DNA of 64,000 nucleotides from the NCBI GenBank assembly GCA_022885665.1, contig JAGQDJ010000209.1:22597-86596 (forward strand). Reading direction: 5' to 3'. Origin of the DNA: Triops longicaudatus. Its lineage: Eukaryota > Arthropoda > Branchiopoda > Notostraca > Triopsidae. The notes under the pieces were generated by a model. That model made no database searches, had not been told where the DNA came from, and was given only the letters and a program-made list of their open reading frames with translations. Position numbers and translations under genes: made by a program. How positions within the stretch are numbered: position 1 is the stretch's first letter; the number at the start of each line of letters is the position of its first letter. Of the stretch, positions 12,174-22,357 are shown piece after piece.

Positions 12174-12936
12174 ATGCCGTCTTCTAACCTAAGTGTATTT
12201 GTCGTCGGTGCAACAGGTGAAGTAGGCAAAGAAGTAGTGAAGCAGCTCATTAACCATGACAGCTTCTCAAAAATCGTCCTGATTGGTCGCCGGAAACTGG
12301 ATTTACCTGACACGGAAACCAGCAAAGTGCAACAAGAGTTGGTCGACTTCGAGAAGCTCCAAGAGAGCGCAGACAAGTTCAAAGGCTTCGATGTCGGCTT
12401 TTGCTGTTTGGGCACAACGAGGGCACAGTCTGGAGCGCAGGGTTTCGTACGTGTCGATTACGACTATGTTCTGGAAACAGCCAAACTTGCAAAGGAAGGC
12501 GAATGCAAGCATTTTCATTTAGTGACCTCGCAAGGTGCCAATCCTAATTCTTGGTTACTGTACCCGAAAACCAAAGGCCAAATCGAGGAAGCTGTTAAGA
12601 AATTGGAATTCCCTCGCCTATCGATCTATAGGTGACTTTCGTACCACACTGCATAGTAGACTTCAGATAACAAATAATAAAACTCGGGGAATTGTCTAAC
12701 TCTTATGATTCTCTCGTAGGCCCGCTCTTCTGTTATGCAAACGCGAACAAAGTCGGCCGATGGAGAAACTCGCTCAAACCCTGGTTGGATCCGTGGACGG
12801 ATGGGGCAAATTAAGCATTCCCACTTGGGCTGTTGCTAAAGCTATGATATTAAACTCTCTTAATGAGAAGTCCGGTGTCGAGGTTCTCGAAAATGGTGAT
12901 ATTCACAAGCTGGCTAAAAGCAATCAAGAGAAATGA
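12174..12936 (+). CDS. HTATIP2: Oxidoreductase HTATIP2 (TIP30/CC3), atypical SDR
   Basis: A NAD(P)-binding short-chain-dehydrogenase-like protein. The human protein regulates importin-dependent nuclear transport and acts as a tumour suppressor (established knowledge). Two exons, 12174..12631 and 12720..12936, join in phase to 224 residues (human 242). The dinucleotide motif VGATGEVG is at about residues 11-18. The active-site pair YPKTK is at about 130-134. The family motifs CCLGTTR and HLVTSQGAN are also visible. The ATG at 12174 starts right before the Rossmann fold, with no targeting signal. The gene converges on POLR1C, with only 74 bp between the two stop codons. Confidence 0.95.
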
Positions 12937-13010
12937 ACACAATTCTGGAACATACTTCTAAAGTTTTGTTTTATGGGGTTTAATGGTTCGCAATACATAC
13001 ATTTATGAGC

Positions 13011-14667
13011 TCACTTGTCTTCTAACTCGGCCAAAAATGCCCGGCACTTCTTTTTCAGCGCTTGAACTGCCTCAACGACAAGAATGTCTGGAGTGAGCGC
13101 CCCAGTAGACTCTACGTTGACTTTTCATGTGTAAAAAAGGGAAAGAAAGTAAACAGCATCGTTAAACGTGTACGAATTCAGGTGAAAATACAATAAGGGA
13201 AAACTGCTGTGTCAAACATTTAAGTGATTGTGCTCCTACGTAATCAGCATACCAGTGTGCGTAACTTATATTAGTGAACGCAATTAAAAAAAAGGAAGAG
13301 AAAAGTATAATGCAAGAAAATAGCAGAAAAAAAATTCGACAACTTAAAAGAATTAATTACACTAGAAAGAGAACTTTTTTCTTCTGGCATCCGATCTAAA
13401 TGTAATTTTTTTAACACCCTGTAGGTATTAAATCGTTAAGGAGATAATCTAAATTGTTTATATATATTCGAGTTGGTTACCAAAGCCGAAAGTTATCCGT
13501 TACGATTTCAAGTTTCCAATAAATACTTACAGATGAAATGGTGACGTAGACGGGACACTTTTACAGCATCTTTAAGGTCATCGTAACGAAATACATTTCC
13601 GCTGCACATGTCGTACCGTGCATCTTTAACTTTAGCGACTTTCTTGCCGCCTAAACCAAAAGACATTAATACTAACCCAACAATAGCGTTTTTGAGGGTT
13701 TACCTTTCTTTTCCTCAAGCTCTATTACACCAGGTAAGAAACATTTCTGAAGTCGTTCAGCCCTCTCACCTTCAATCTCCTGTAGTAAAGTAATTTCGGG
13801 CAGTAGTCGGTAATAGGCAGTAGCTAATACAAGCACACTTATGAAAAGTTCTTGTTAGCGGATAATTTCTCGTTAATTACCGACTGGGGAAAATTTCGCA
13901 TGATCTCTGCCAATACCCTTCACGGCATGCAATTTAATGTCAAGTTCATGGCCTGGTCGGAGCTTTGCTATGAGAATATCATCATGCACCACGCCTACGC
14001 GATCGGCGTCCAACGTTTGCGCTTGGTCTCCTAGAGGAAACCATTTTATATGTCCACTCAGTGCTTGGTGATCTCGGTACATTTCTTCAGGGCGAGTGGC
14101 ATCGGGGCCCGCTTGGAGATTTTTCGAACACCTGACTTTGAGATGGAACTCTAAAGTATCTTCCGGGGTGCCTTCAGTATCACCTGAAAATGACAAAGAG
14201 AATTAACATAAATAAACCGAAAGATTAGAAGCACCTTCTTGTCTGTATTCAAACAACCGTGGGTCAGCTTTTAAAGGAATTAAGCCCAAGCGGTGCGCAA
14301 GGACTTCGTCTTGAATTAAAGACGTATTATTGTAGATGAACACTTTCTCGATAGCCATTGTCGGAACTTCAGAGATAAGAAGGCGACGAACAGCATTAGC
14401 AATGGCTGGATCAACCCCAATCATGTCAAACTCCATTTCCATCTCTTTCAGGCGCACTACTTGGATGCGGAACTGTTTCTTGAACTTGTCGAAGTCCCAG
14501 GAATCATCATAGCCTGCATACTGGCCTGGGAAATCTGTTGAGGCCGTCTATTGAGGAGAAAAAATTGATGAAATACGGAAAGAAATTTTGAACAATGTAG
14601 AACTTACGTGTAAAACTTCGTGTTCTGTCAGAACAACTTTATTCCTCGCTTCTTCAATACGATTCAT
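13011..14667 (-). CDS. POLR1C: DNA-directed RNA polymerases I and III subunit RPAC1
   Basis: The alpha-like subunit (AC40) that pairs with AC19 to assemble RNA polymerases I and III in the nucleus. Six exons join exactly: 14667..14608, 14547..14235, 14183..13881, 13823..13704, 13650..13531, 13120..13011, giving 341 residues (human 346). The alpha-motif stretch is visible as GVDPAIANAVRRLLISEVPT, followed by DEVLAHRLGLIPL. GHIKWFPLGDQ and DILIAKLRPGHELDI come next, with a C-terminal dimerisation helix ending in ALKKKCRAFLAELEDK. Introns are about 52-60 bp except the last (410 bp). The ATG chosen gives an N-terminus like that of orthologues (MNRIEEARNKVVL). Confidence 0.97.
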
Positions 14668-15639
14668 GGTTAAAGGCTGCCAAAATTATTTAGAAAGTCA
14701 GTCGCTTTTGAGCACGTTGTGTATATTGGGTTCATAAACACGTGCTAAGCTTGATGCTTCGCAATCTTGAAAAGCAACCTGAGTGGAGATTAATGCTACG
14801 TTTGCGGGATAGAACTGCGAATGCGATACTCCTTTCCCGACCGCGAAACGGTTACGCCGGAATTCTTTCTCTCCATTTCGCTTCGAAGTGATATTTTGCT
14901 GTTAAATATTTACTACCTGATTTTAAATATTGGAAGTAAATGCGATTTGAAATTTTTAGAAAATTATTTCATGTAGTTCATCCCGCAAAATATTTATAAC
15001 AAATGAAATTTATCTAAGACAAGAATTACGACATTTCGACACATGCGAACGGTAATGTCAGTGGACAAGGAACTAATTTAGTTGTAGGTTATAAGGCTCG
15101 ATTCTGTATTATAGTAGGGAACAAAACGTTCAAAAGCACAAAACAAACTAAATTAAATTAACCTGAAATGAGGTCTGTGTCATGCAGCGAATAACGAAAA
15201 AAAAACGCCGTTTAGGCATTCGGATACTTAAGGATAGCTTTTCTGTAGTTTTGCATTTGATAATTAATATTTTACCGAGTTTATTTCGAGTGACTCTTAT
15301 TTATATTAACATTGAGAAAGTTTAGGAAAGTTGAAGACTGTAAAACGAACATAAACTTTACAGAGGAAGACGGAAAAGAACATTGCGCTTAATTCTGGAG
15401 TGGTGGTCGTTCACAGTCTGCGCTGACCCGTTTTTAAGGGAGTTAAATGTTAAGTTAGCGGTGAAATTCGTTAAATTATTTACTTTCCCGCCTTCAAGTG
15501 TCATTTTTTGACTGTCCGCAAGTGTCGCTAACTGTTAATTTGTTTACCACAGATTCTAATCTCGAAAACAAGTGCATACTTTTGCTGCCCTTTTCGTTAC
15601 ACTTTGAGTTTCCTGATCACTAAAAAAAAAAAAAAAAAA
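14668..15639. other. Divergent spacer POLR1C / TMEM127
   Basis: Nearly 1 kb between two divergent start codons. It holds the two promoters and 5' UTRs. I see no TATA box or coding region that I can defend. It ends in a run of 19 adenines (15622-15640), the last of which is the first base of the TMEM127 start codon. Confidence 0.4.
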
Positions 15640-16936
15640 ATGTATCGTGATACTACATGTTCGCAGTATTCTCAAATCCGTAGCTCGGAACCTGAGCGTA
15701 ACTTTGCTGCTGCGTTCTTTCATATGGTGACTATCGCCCTTCTCTGCACTTCATTAGCTCAAATGGGCTGGTTCCGTATTCAAGCCGCTGGATGCCCACA
15801 TCATTTAGCAGTGTACCAGTTTTTTGACATCGGTTATTTTGAAACGCGCGAAGAAGCCGTCGTCATAGATCCATTGGCTTCGTCGATCGCCATTAGTACG
15901 CGCATGAATTTCAAAGGTCATGACAATACATTCAACAACTCTCGTGTGGCCATTCCTGGAGCTTTGGATCTCCAAAACAAGATGATAGTTACCATCACAG
16001 AGTATCATTCTGTCACCGGAAGTAAAATCTTTTCAGTGAGATAACATTAGTCCTGGTTTTTAATGAATCTTCATATCTCAGCTTTAACCTGCGTTACGCC
16101 GAAAATTGTCGGTTTCATGCGGATAATCGTTGGCTTTGCATTAATTGCTATCATGTCGTCACTCTGTGCGTTTTTACTGGATATTAGTGGAGCTCCGAAA
16201 CGTTTTTGTTTCAAAAGTCTCCAATGGATTCGACGAAATTCAATTTTCTCAATTTTCACAGGTAAACTAGCATTACGCCCTATTATGGACAACATCTAGC
16301 ATATGTCAATAGAGTTAAAAGTTGGAAAAGAAGAAAGTATAGCAGAAAGTAATGGTTTTAAATTTCTTTTAGTCGTTTGCTGCGTAGTAATGGTCAGCGC
16401 ATCGTACTACATCACTTTACTTATTTCCCAAGAAGCGTTAGCTCACAGACGGTATCCGGGAACGATACAAGTCGCCTTTGAATACGGATTTTACACAATG
16501 ACTGCTGCAGGTAACATTGTCATCCATAATACTGTACACCTAGTCCCTTTTACAGAGTCTTGCTTGTGTGACGCAAAAATTGAGCCTAAATGCTTGTGAA
16601 GAACGTTTATATTAGTTCGCATGCATATGTAAACCGCTCAAACTGGGATTCGTAAGATTCCCTAGTCTACGGGTTCTGAAAATGTTCCCAAAAATTTGAA
16701 ATAAATTGATTTGTACGAATAAACATTCCAATCTATTTTTCGTTTTCTTAGGAGTGATGGCTGTCATCGCAACTGCCTGTAACTTGCTCCAGTTTCCCAG
16801 TTTTCGCTTTCAGTCTCAAGAATCTCGCTCTCGATTGGTAGAAGAATGGCATCCAAGTATCGACAGAGATACTTTGATCTCACCTCCTCTCCCTCTGAAC
16901 CGTTCGCATGACCCGCCGCCACCTTACGTTCCGTAA
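15640..16936 (+). CDS. TMEM127: Transmembrane protein 127
   Basis: A four-pass endosomal/lysosomal membrane protein. In vertebrates it restrains mTORC1 and controls turnover of surface receptors (established knowledge). Exons 15640..16021, 16082..16261, 16373..16510 and 16752..16936 join in phase to 294 residues (human 238). Shared with the family are ERNFAAAFFHMVTIALL near residue 20, SSLCAFLLDISG in the second segment, a third segment around VVMVSASYYITLLIS, and a fourth starting MAVIATACNLL. The extra length sits in the loop between TM1 and TM2. The C-terminus ends DPPPPYVP, with a PPxY motif that fits WW-domain (NEDD4-type) binding. The ATG follows directly on a poly-A tract. Confidence 0.9.
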
Positions 16937-17734
16937 TATTTTTCCACCCAGGACAAATCTGTGTTACGAAGACGATGATCAAAAACTTTGAAATATATTA
17001 TGATACTGTATTATTGGCCAACTTTTTGTATCAAGGGAATGAAATGTGAACTGTAAAAAAATGAACGATGACGTTCGTGACTCCAATGTATAAATATAAT
17101 ATTATGAACTTCAACAAGCGCGCCTTAGGGCCGGTTCGCACCGAGGTCATAAGGCCTTATGCCCACCATACGACCTCGTCGGCCTACTTGTCGCCGGTCA
17201 ACAAACTTAGGTGGGGACTAATTCAGTATGGAGTCCTGCTAGATTACTTTAGAAAAGGAAAGGTTTTGTTGTCCAGCCCCTCTATTTCAGTAAGCACATG
17301 AAAGTTAGCTTGAGCACGTGAAAGCCCTTCTTGAAACTCGCTTGTGCACCTCCTACAACCTTACGACCTTGCGTGGCAAATCGATAGGTGTTGAAGCTTA
17401 CTACTGAAGCTGAGCATGAAATTATCTGCACCTCTACAGTTGGAGAATCTATCGCGAGAATGGATTGATACTGTCGGTTTTACTTAATTGTAATTTATGC
17501 TTCTTACAGCTTAGTACGATAATTTCAAGATAGTCGTCAGTTAACAGACGAATGCTAAACTCCTTGCACACTTCTAGATCTGTTTTCTATTATTTCCGGC
17601 TTCTCTAATTACCGACACTTTTCACCATTTATGTCAAAACCAAAACTGTATTGCATTATTTCATAAGGAACGTACAAAATAATATTTTACCGTGACATTC
17701 GTTTCCAAGTCACATAAAATCATCGCAATCAAAG
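16937..17734. other. Convergent spacer TMEM127 / BOD1-like gene
   Basis: No gene seen. It holds the 3' UTRs of both genes and a GC-rich palindromic stretch at 17125-17186, listed separately. Confidence 0.45.
17125..17186. repeat. GC-rich nested inverted repeat
   Basis: CGAGGTC (17142-17148) pairs with GACCTCG (17072+100 = 17172-17178). The palindrome ATAAGGCCTTAT (17149-17160) lies between them. The outer arms TAGGGCCGG (17126-17134) and TCGGCCTA (17179-17186) also pair with one bulge. The G+C content stands out from the A+T-rich flanks. It could be a small non-autonomous transposon end or a hairpin. I see no target-site duplication that I can defend. Confidence 0.4.
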
Positions 17735-20700
17735 TTACAAATTTCCCCGCGATCGGCGACTGCTGGGTGTGATTACAGGTCGTGGCTTATACAAATCCGA
17801 ATCATCATAGCGCTGAACTTGTTTAACCACCCTAGTAAACAAATAAATTAATACCTCGCAATAAAAGCTTTGAAAAAAAAAAGAAGTTGTACATTAGATT
17901 TTTTTTAAATGCTCGTGTTGAAACCAGTTAAATATCACTAATTACAAGCTTACCTCGCAACTCTCCTCGGAATAGGCTCTACCAATTTCGGCTTCTCATC
18001 CGGCGGATCGCTGTCTGGACTAGGAGGCAAATTCTCCAGTAGTATTTTGCTTTCCGTCTGTCCAAAAGTTTTTCCTTCTTCACTACTTTCATCATTATTA
18101 TTCACCTTCGCAGCTGTTGCTAAGCCCAAATCATCCGCGGAACTACTAGACTCTTCCGACATGACATCACAATTGTTGTCACTGACAAAATTCTGATCCT
18201 GATACCGCGGATTTGCTTTCCTTCTTCTCTTACCGTCTTCCTGTACCGCTTGAGTGGCACCACTATTGAGTTCCTCTATCTTTCTCTTGGTTCCTGCACC
18301 TTGGACCTCTCTTTCCTTCCCTTTTTTCTCCACAGTACGAACCACTAATTCACCTTCCCTTATGACCTTCCCTCTCGTTACTTTTACCCAGCTTTCCAAT
18401 TCGGTGTCAAGCTCCACGTCTTCGAGAAGAATATCTTCCTCTAAGGAGTCTACAGATGACACAGAACTCACTTCAATATCAGCAAATTCGTCATCTGTTC
18501 TGTCATCTTCATGGTCATGCTTTTCAAGCCAAAGGAGCAGCAAGGGCGTGGTTTCTGGTGGTGGTGGAAGAGCACGGACACCGTTGCTAATTTTAGGCTC
18601 TCCTTCTTTATTAGCCAATGCGGCAATGCGCTTCCGCTCGCGCATCACTTTCAGCATCTCTTTGAAATTGGTGGCCACTTTAGGCTTGATGACCGGTTTG
18701 GTTGAAGAGGAAGACGACGACGAGGGGGAGGGAGACGATTCGGATTTCTCCGCAACATCTTTCTTATCCTTGCTGACTTTGTCGTTCTCCCGTTCGCTGT
18801 CCCTACGCTTGTGACTGCTGCTTTGCGATCTGTGCCGTTTGTCTTTGTCTTTCCCGTGTCTATCTTTGTCGCGTTTACTACTCTTATGGTCCCTGTCTTT
18901 GCTCTTTCCCCTATTGTCACTCTTTTCTCGGTGATCTTTGGATCGGTGTTTGTCCTTCGACGAGCTGTGGCTCCTATGTTTTGAATCGTGGCGACTGCGG
19001 TGTCCCCGGTCTTTGTCAGAATGTTCCGTACGGCTGGACGAAGTTTTGGAAGAGTTTTCTTTTGGCCTGCGGGATTTATCCGGTGACGTAGAGCCGCCTT
19101 CATCATCCCGGTCGTGAGATCTATCGCGGCGTTTAGCAGCATTACGTTCAGCAGCGTGGTCATCTACGGACTTCTCGTCTTTCTTCTCCTTTTCTTCGTT
19201 ATTTTCTTCTTTAACTTCCCTGTGCTCTTCCACGAGTGGGTCTCGCCGCAAAGGTGACCACTTGGGAGAAAGAAGATCTTCCTCTGCAGCCATTTCTTTG
19301 TCATCGTCCCATTCGCCCTCTTCCACTGAAGAGACTTCTTCCATGTCTTCTTTTTCGGCAAAATTGACCGCTTCTACAGGTTCTAATTCTTGGGGTTCTT
19401 CTTTCTTAATTTGAGGAGCAGTCTCAATGACTTCTACAGTCTCTTCTTTAACGATCTTGCGTCCTTCATCAGATTCATCTTCTTCAGAAGCGGATTTTTC
19501 CGTGTCTTCTTTATCCTTGTACACGTCTTCATCTGATGAAATGGAAGACAAAGAATTTTTTGTGTCTGCAGGGGAGTTTTCTTCACTGGATTGGGATATG
19601 GGACTAAGAGATTCTTCTTTATCTGCTGCCTCTTGAGGAGAACGACGATCTTCTCTTTTCAAAGACAAGGGTATTCTTTCAGGTGAATCAAGCTTGGCGT
19701 AGGGTGGGGAAACTCCTGGGGGGTGTTCATCAGCTGGTATAGAGGAAGAAGACGGGGAGGAATTGGAAGGGGAGGGAGTTAAATTGGAAGGTGATACTTG
19801 TTCCATGTCCACGTCCATGGATACGGGGGAGTGCTTCGAATTGTCTATGGAGTTTTTCTCATCGTCTTCTGAATCATCAACACCCGGCGGGCGCGTAGGT
19901 GTGCCAGGATTGGAACTGAACTCTTCTTCTACGTCAGGGGAGGAGACAATCGGCTCTAATTCGATAGGAGCGGCTGAAAGCTCGCTTTTTGGAGGATCAT
20001 CCGGTGGGGGCGAAGGAGGAATATCTTTCTCCTCGACTAAGAAAAGAGAACAGGCTTATACGTTATCATAGTGGTCGAATACGAACAAATTAAAATTATA
20101 CTCAGGAAGAAAATGAGTAAAACAAGAAAATGTACAGGCCTGTTTAAATTCTTTAACAAGAAGGTTCTGCATAAAAAATACAGAACTTAAATAAAAAACC
20201 ACAAATGCAGTTTGAAAGCTAATGTTCTCAAAAATAATTTTAGACAAATAATACTGCAAATAGCTTTTACTTTTAGGAGGATCTGGCTTTTTCACGGGCT
20301 TTTCCATTCCTAAGAAATTGTACACCATGTCTTCAATTGTAGGACGAAAAGTGGGCACGACTTTTGGATTAACAACTTGTTCTACAATACGCTCGACACC
20401 TTTTTCGATCATTCCGAGACTGAAACAAATGAAAGTTTTGATAAGTAAAGGAATGTATATTAATACGACTGCTCTTATTTAATAAAATTATCTTAACTTA
20501 CTCCAAGATGTGTTTCCTTAAATTATCTCGGACTTGATTTTTGACCAAAGAGGGCTTCCATACTTGTTTGGACAAAAAGTTGCTTACTGATCTTTCCACA
20601 CGCTGATGCAAGTTTTGATATGCGGGCTGATAAAATTATAAATAAAATTAACGTAAGAAACAAAAGTTGTAGGTACGCAAGTGAAGTTTTCGTTTTTATT

Positions 20701-20837
20701 ATTATTACTTTGGTGTCAACGTCTGATAAGCAGTCTTTACGCCACTGATCAAATATTCCTTGGGATTTAAGCTGGTTAACAATAATGTCAATAAGTCTGT
20801 GATCACCCGGGAGGTACTGAAACTTTGAATTCTCCAT
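17735..20837 (-). CDS. BOD1L1: BOD1/Shg1-domain protein (BOD1L1-like, COMPASS-associated)
   Basis: The N-terminal domain is that of BOD1 and yeast Shg1, a subunit of the Set1/COMPASS H3K4 methyltransferase. BOD1L1 also protects stalled replication forks (established knowledge). Exons 20837..20709, 20626..20502, 20419..20271, 20036..17954 and 17831..17735 join to 860 residues. Residues 8-125 hold the domain: DIIVNQLKSQGIFDQWRKD, CLSDVDTKPAYQNLHQRV, and VVPTFRPTIEDMVYNFLG. Then come about 700 residues of acidic Ser/Glu-rich and basic KDR/SHR-rich disordered sequence. The large exon seems to end at a TAA, but that TAA is the GTAAGC donor. Splicing adds a conserved tail with QRYDDSDLYKPRP. Human BOD1L1 is far longer, so the exact orthology (BOD1 or BOD1L1) is unsure. 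Confidence 0.85.
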
Positions 20838-20972
20838 TTTTGGAGCAAAATAGTGAAAGAAAATCACTCTTTCACAAGGTTTGTTGTGATTCAATCGCCA
20901 TCTTCAACGTTGGACTGCGCAGCGTGAGTAAATTGGACTACAGCGCTAACGCGGCGCACGATGACATTAGAT

Positions 20973-22223
20973 TCAAACTCTTAGGGCGGCTTTTATATTT
21001 TCGAAATTCCACTGGGTTTCGATTAAACAGTCGCTCGTACAAAATGACCCTTGTTGAATTCGTTCCAAGTCTACTACATGTGCACAGGAATTTAGCTCTA
21101 AAAAATAAATTACATAACAGATTTTTTTCATTCAAAAGAAACAGCATAAATACTTCACAAAACAACACGAAGTACTGTACACAACTTTCACAAGGACTTT
21201 TAACAGACTCACCTAGTCCCAAATCATGAACCAAGCTTCGCACGTAAAACCCAGCTCCACATCGGACCATTAGGCGAAAATGCGGAGGACTGAATTCGGC
21301 ACATTGAAGAGAATAACAATTTACTGTGCGGGGCTTGGGCGTTATATCACTGCGACCTTCCCTACACGTAAAAAAGTATTGAGAAAACCCAGTTAGTTAA
21401 AAGTTCAACCGAATAAGATGAGACTTCGCTATGCTGGAGTGGACCATCAAAATGTGTGAACGAAAGGTTCCTGTTAAGGTACAAGTTAAGTGCAGAGTAA
21501 CTAACGATTTTTTCATTGCACTGCGGTTTAAGAAATCGCGAGTGCTTAAAATATCTCTCCTAGCCTACTCTTGTATAACAGCCAATTTTTCGAAAGACCT
21601 TTGCCAGTCGGAGAAACGCTTTCCTTGAAATTTCAAAGCGCAAAATGAGGGCGGTACTTGTAAAACGGAACCTCGGAATTTTTGCAACGTTTCCTCAAAT
21701 AATGAGGGGGTAATATGATCTAAAATATAATTCGAGAAATAGTTTTTAAAAATTTAATGTTTTATTTATACTGTTACGTACTATACGTTTTTTCTTCAAC
21801 GAACGGAGTATCTGTGTTGTAAGTGCTGGTACTTTTCCCAAGTTCGCCCAGAACACTATAAGCTTTTTCTGACGACAGGAATGTCGACAAATTTTTACAG
21901 CCGTCGCCTATACCAACAACTACAAAAAAAAAAAAAAAATAAAAAAAAAAATGAAAATATCAAATACAGCAATGTCATACATGAATCGTATGTGTTGTTT
22001 ACCTAAAACACCTCTGGCACTCTTATCGAGCGTACCACCGTGTCCGAGCTTCAACTTGCCTTTGTATCCACCTGATCAGAAAATAAACAATTACGATTTC
22101 CCATTCAAATATTCAATACAACAAACACTTACTTCTTAACATGGACATTTTTATGGCTTCTAACACTTTAGCCGAGGTTAAGCCAAGGGGCTTATAAACC
22201 GCAAATATTCCGTGCAGTGACAT
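20973..22223 (-). CDS. TRUB1: tRNA pseudouridine(55) synthase TRUB1
   Basis: Isomerises U55 in the T-loop of tRNAs and similar stem-loops in mRNAs. Six exons, joined by reading frame and GT-AG sites, are 22223..22133, 22071..22003, 21919..21782, 21719..21569, 21361..21213 and 21097..20973, giving 240 residues. Only the catalytic core is present, without the long N-terminal extension of human TRUB1 (349). FAVYKPLGLTSA starts the fold. GHGGTLDKSARGVL holds the catalytic Asp at about residue 46. VLGELGKSTSTYNTD, FRGSVLQVPPSFCALKFQGKR (20 residues from its second position) and GFYVRSLVHDLG follow, ending in ELNSCAHVVDLERIQQGSF. It lies 135 bp upstream of the BOD1-like gene on the same strand, and head-to-head with CCDC149. 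Confidence 0.93.
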
Positions 22224-22357
22224 GCTTTGAATATTTGTACAGCGCATGTGTAAAACCCTCCTTAGCTAGAACAACAATTACACAAGTTCTGGTGCTTGTT
22301 GTATTCCTGCTTACATCAAGGTATTCTTAGGGTTTATTCAGAAGTCATTGCAGAAGT
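22224..22357. promoter_or_regulatory. Bidirectional promoter region TRUB1 / CCDC149
   Basis: Only 134 bp separate the two divergent start codons, so both genes must start transcription within or very near this stretch, or inside the partner gene. No TATA box is evident. Confidence 0.5.

Noticed and set aside
18254..18814. Serine-rich plus-strand ORF inside the BOD1-like gene
   Set aside because: It is the antisense shadow of the acidic, Glu/Asp-rich coding exon; composition explains it.
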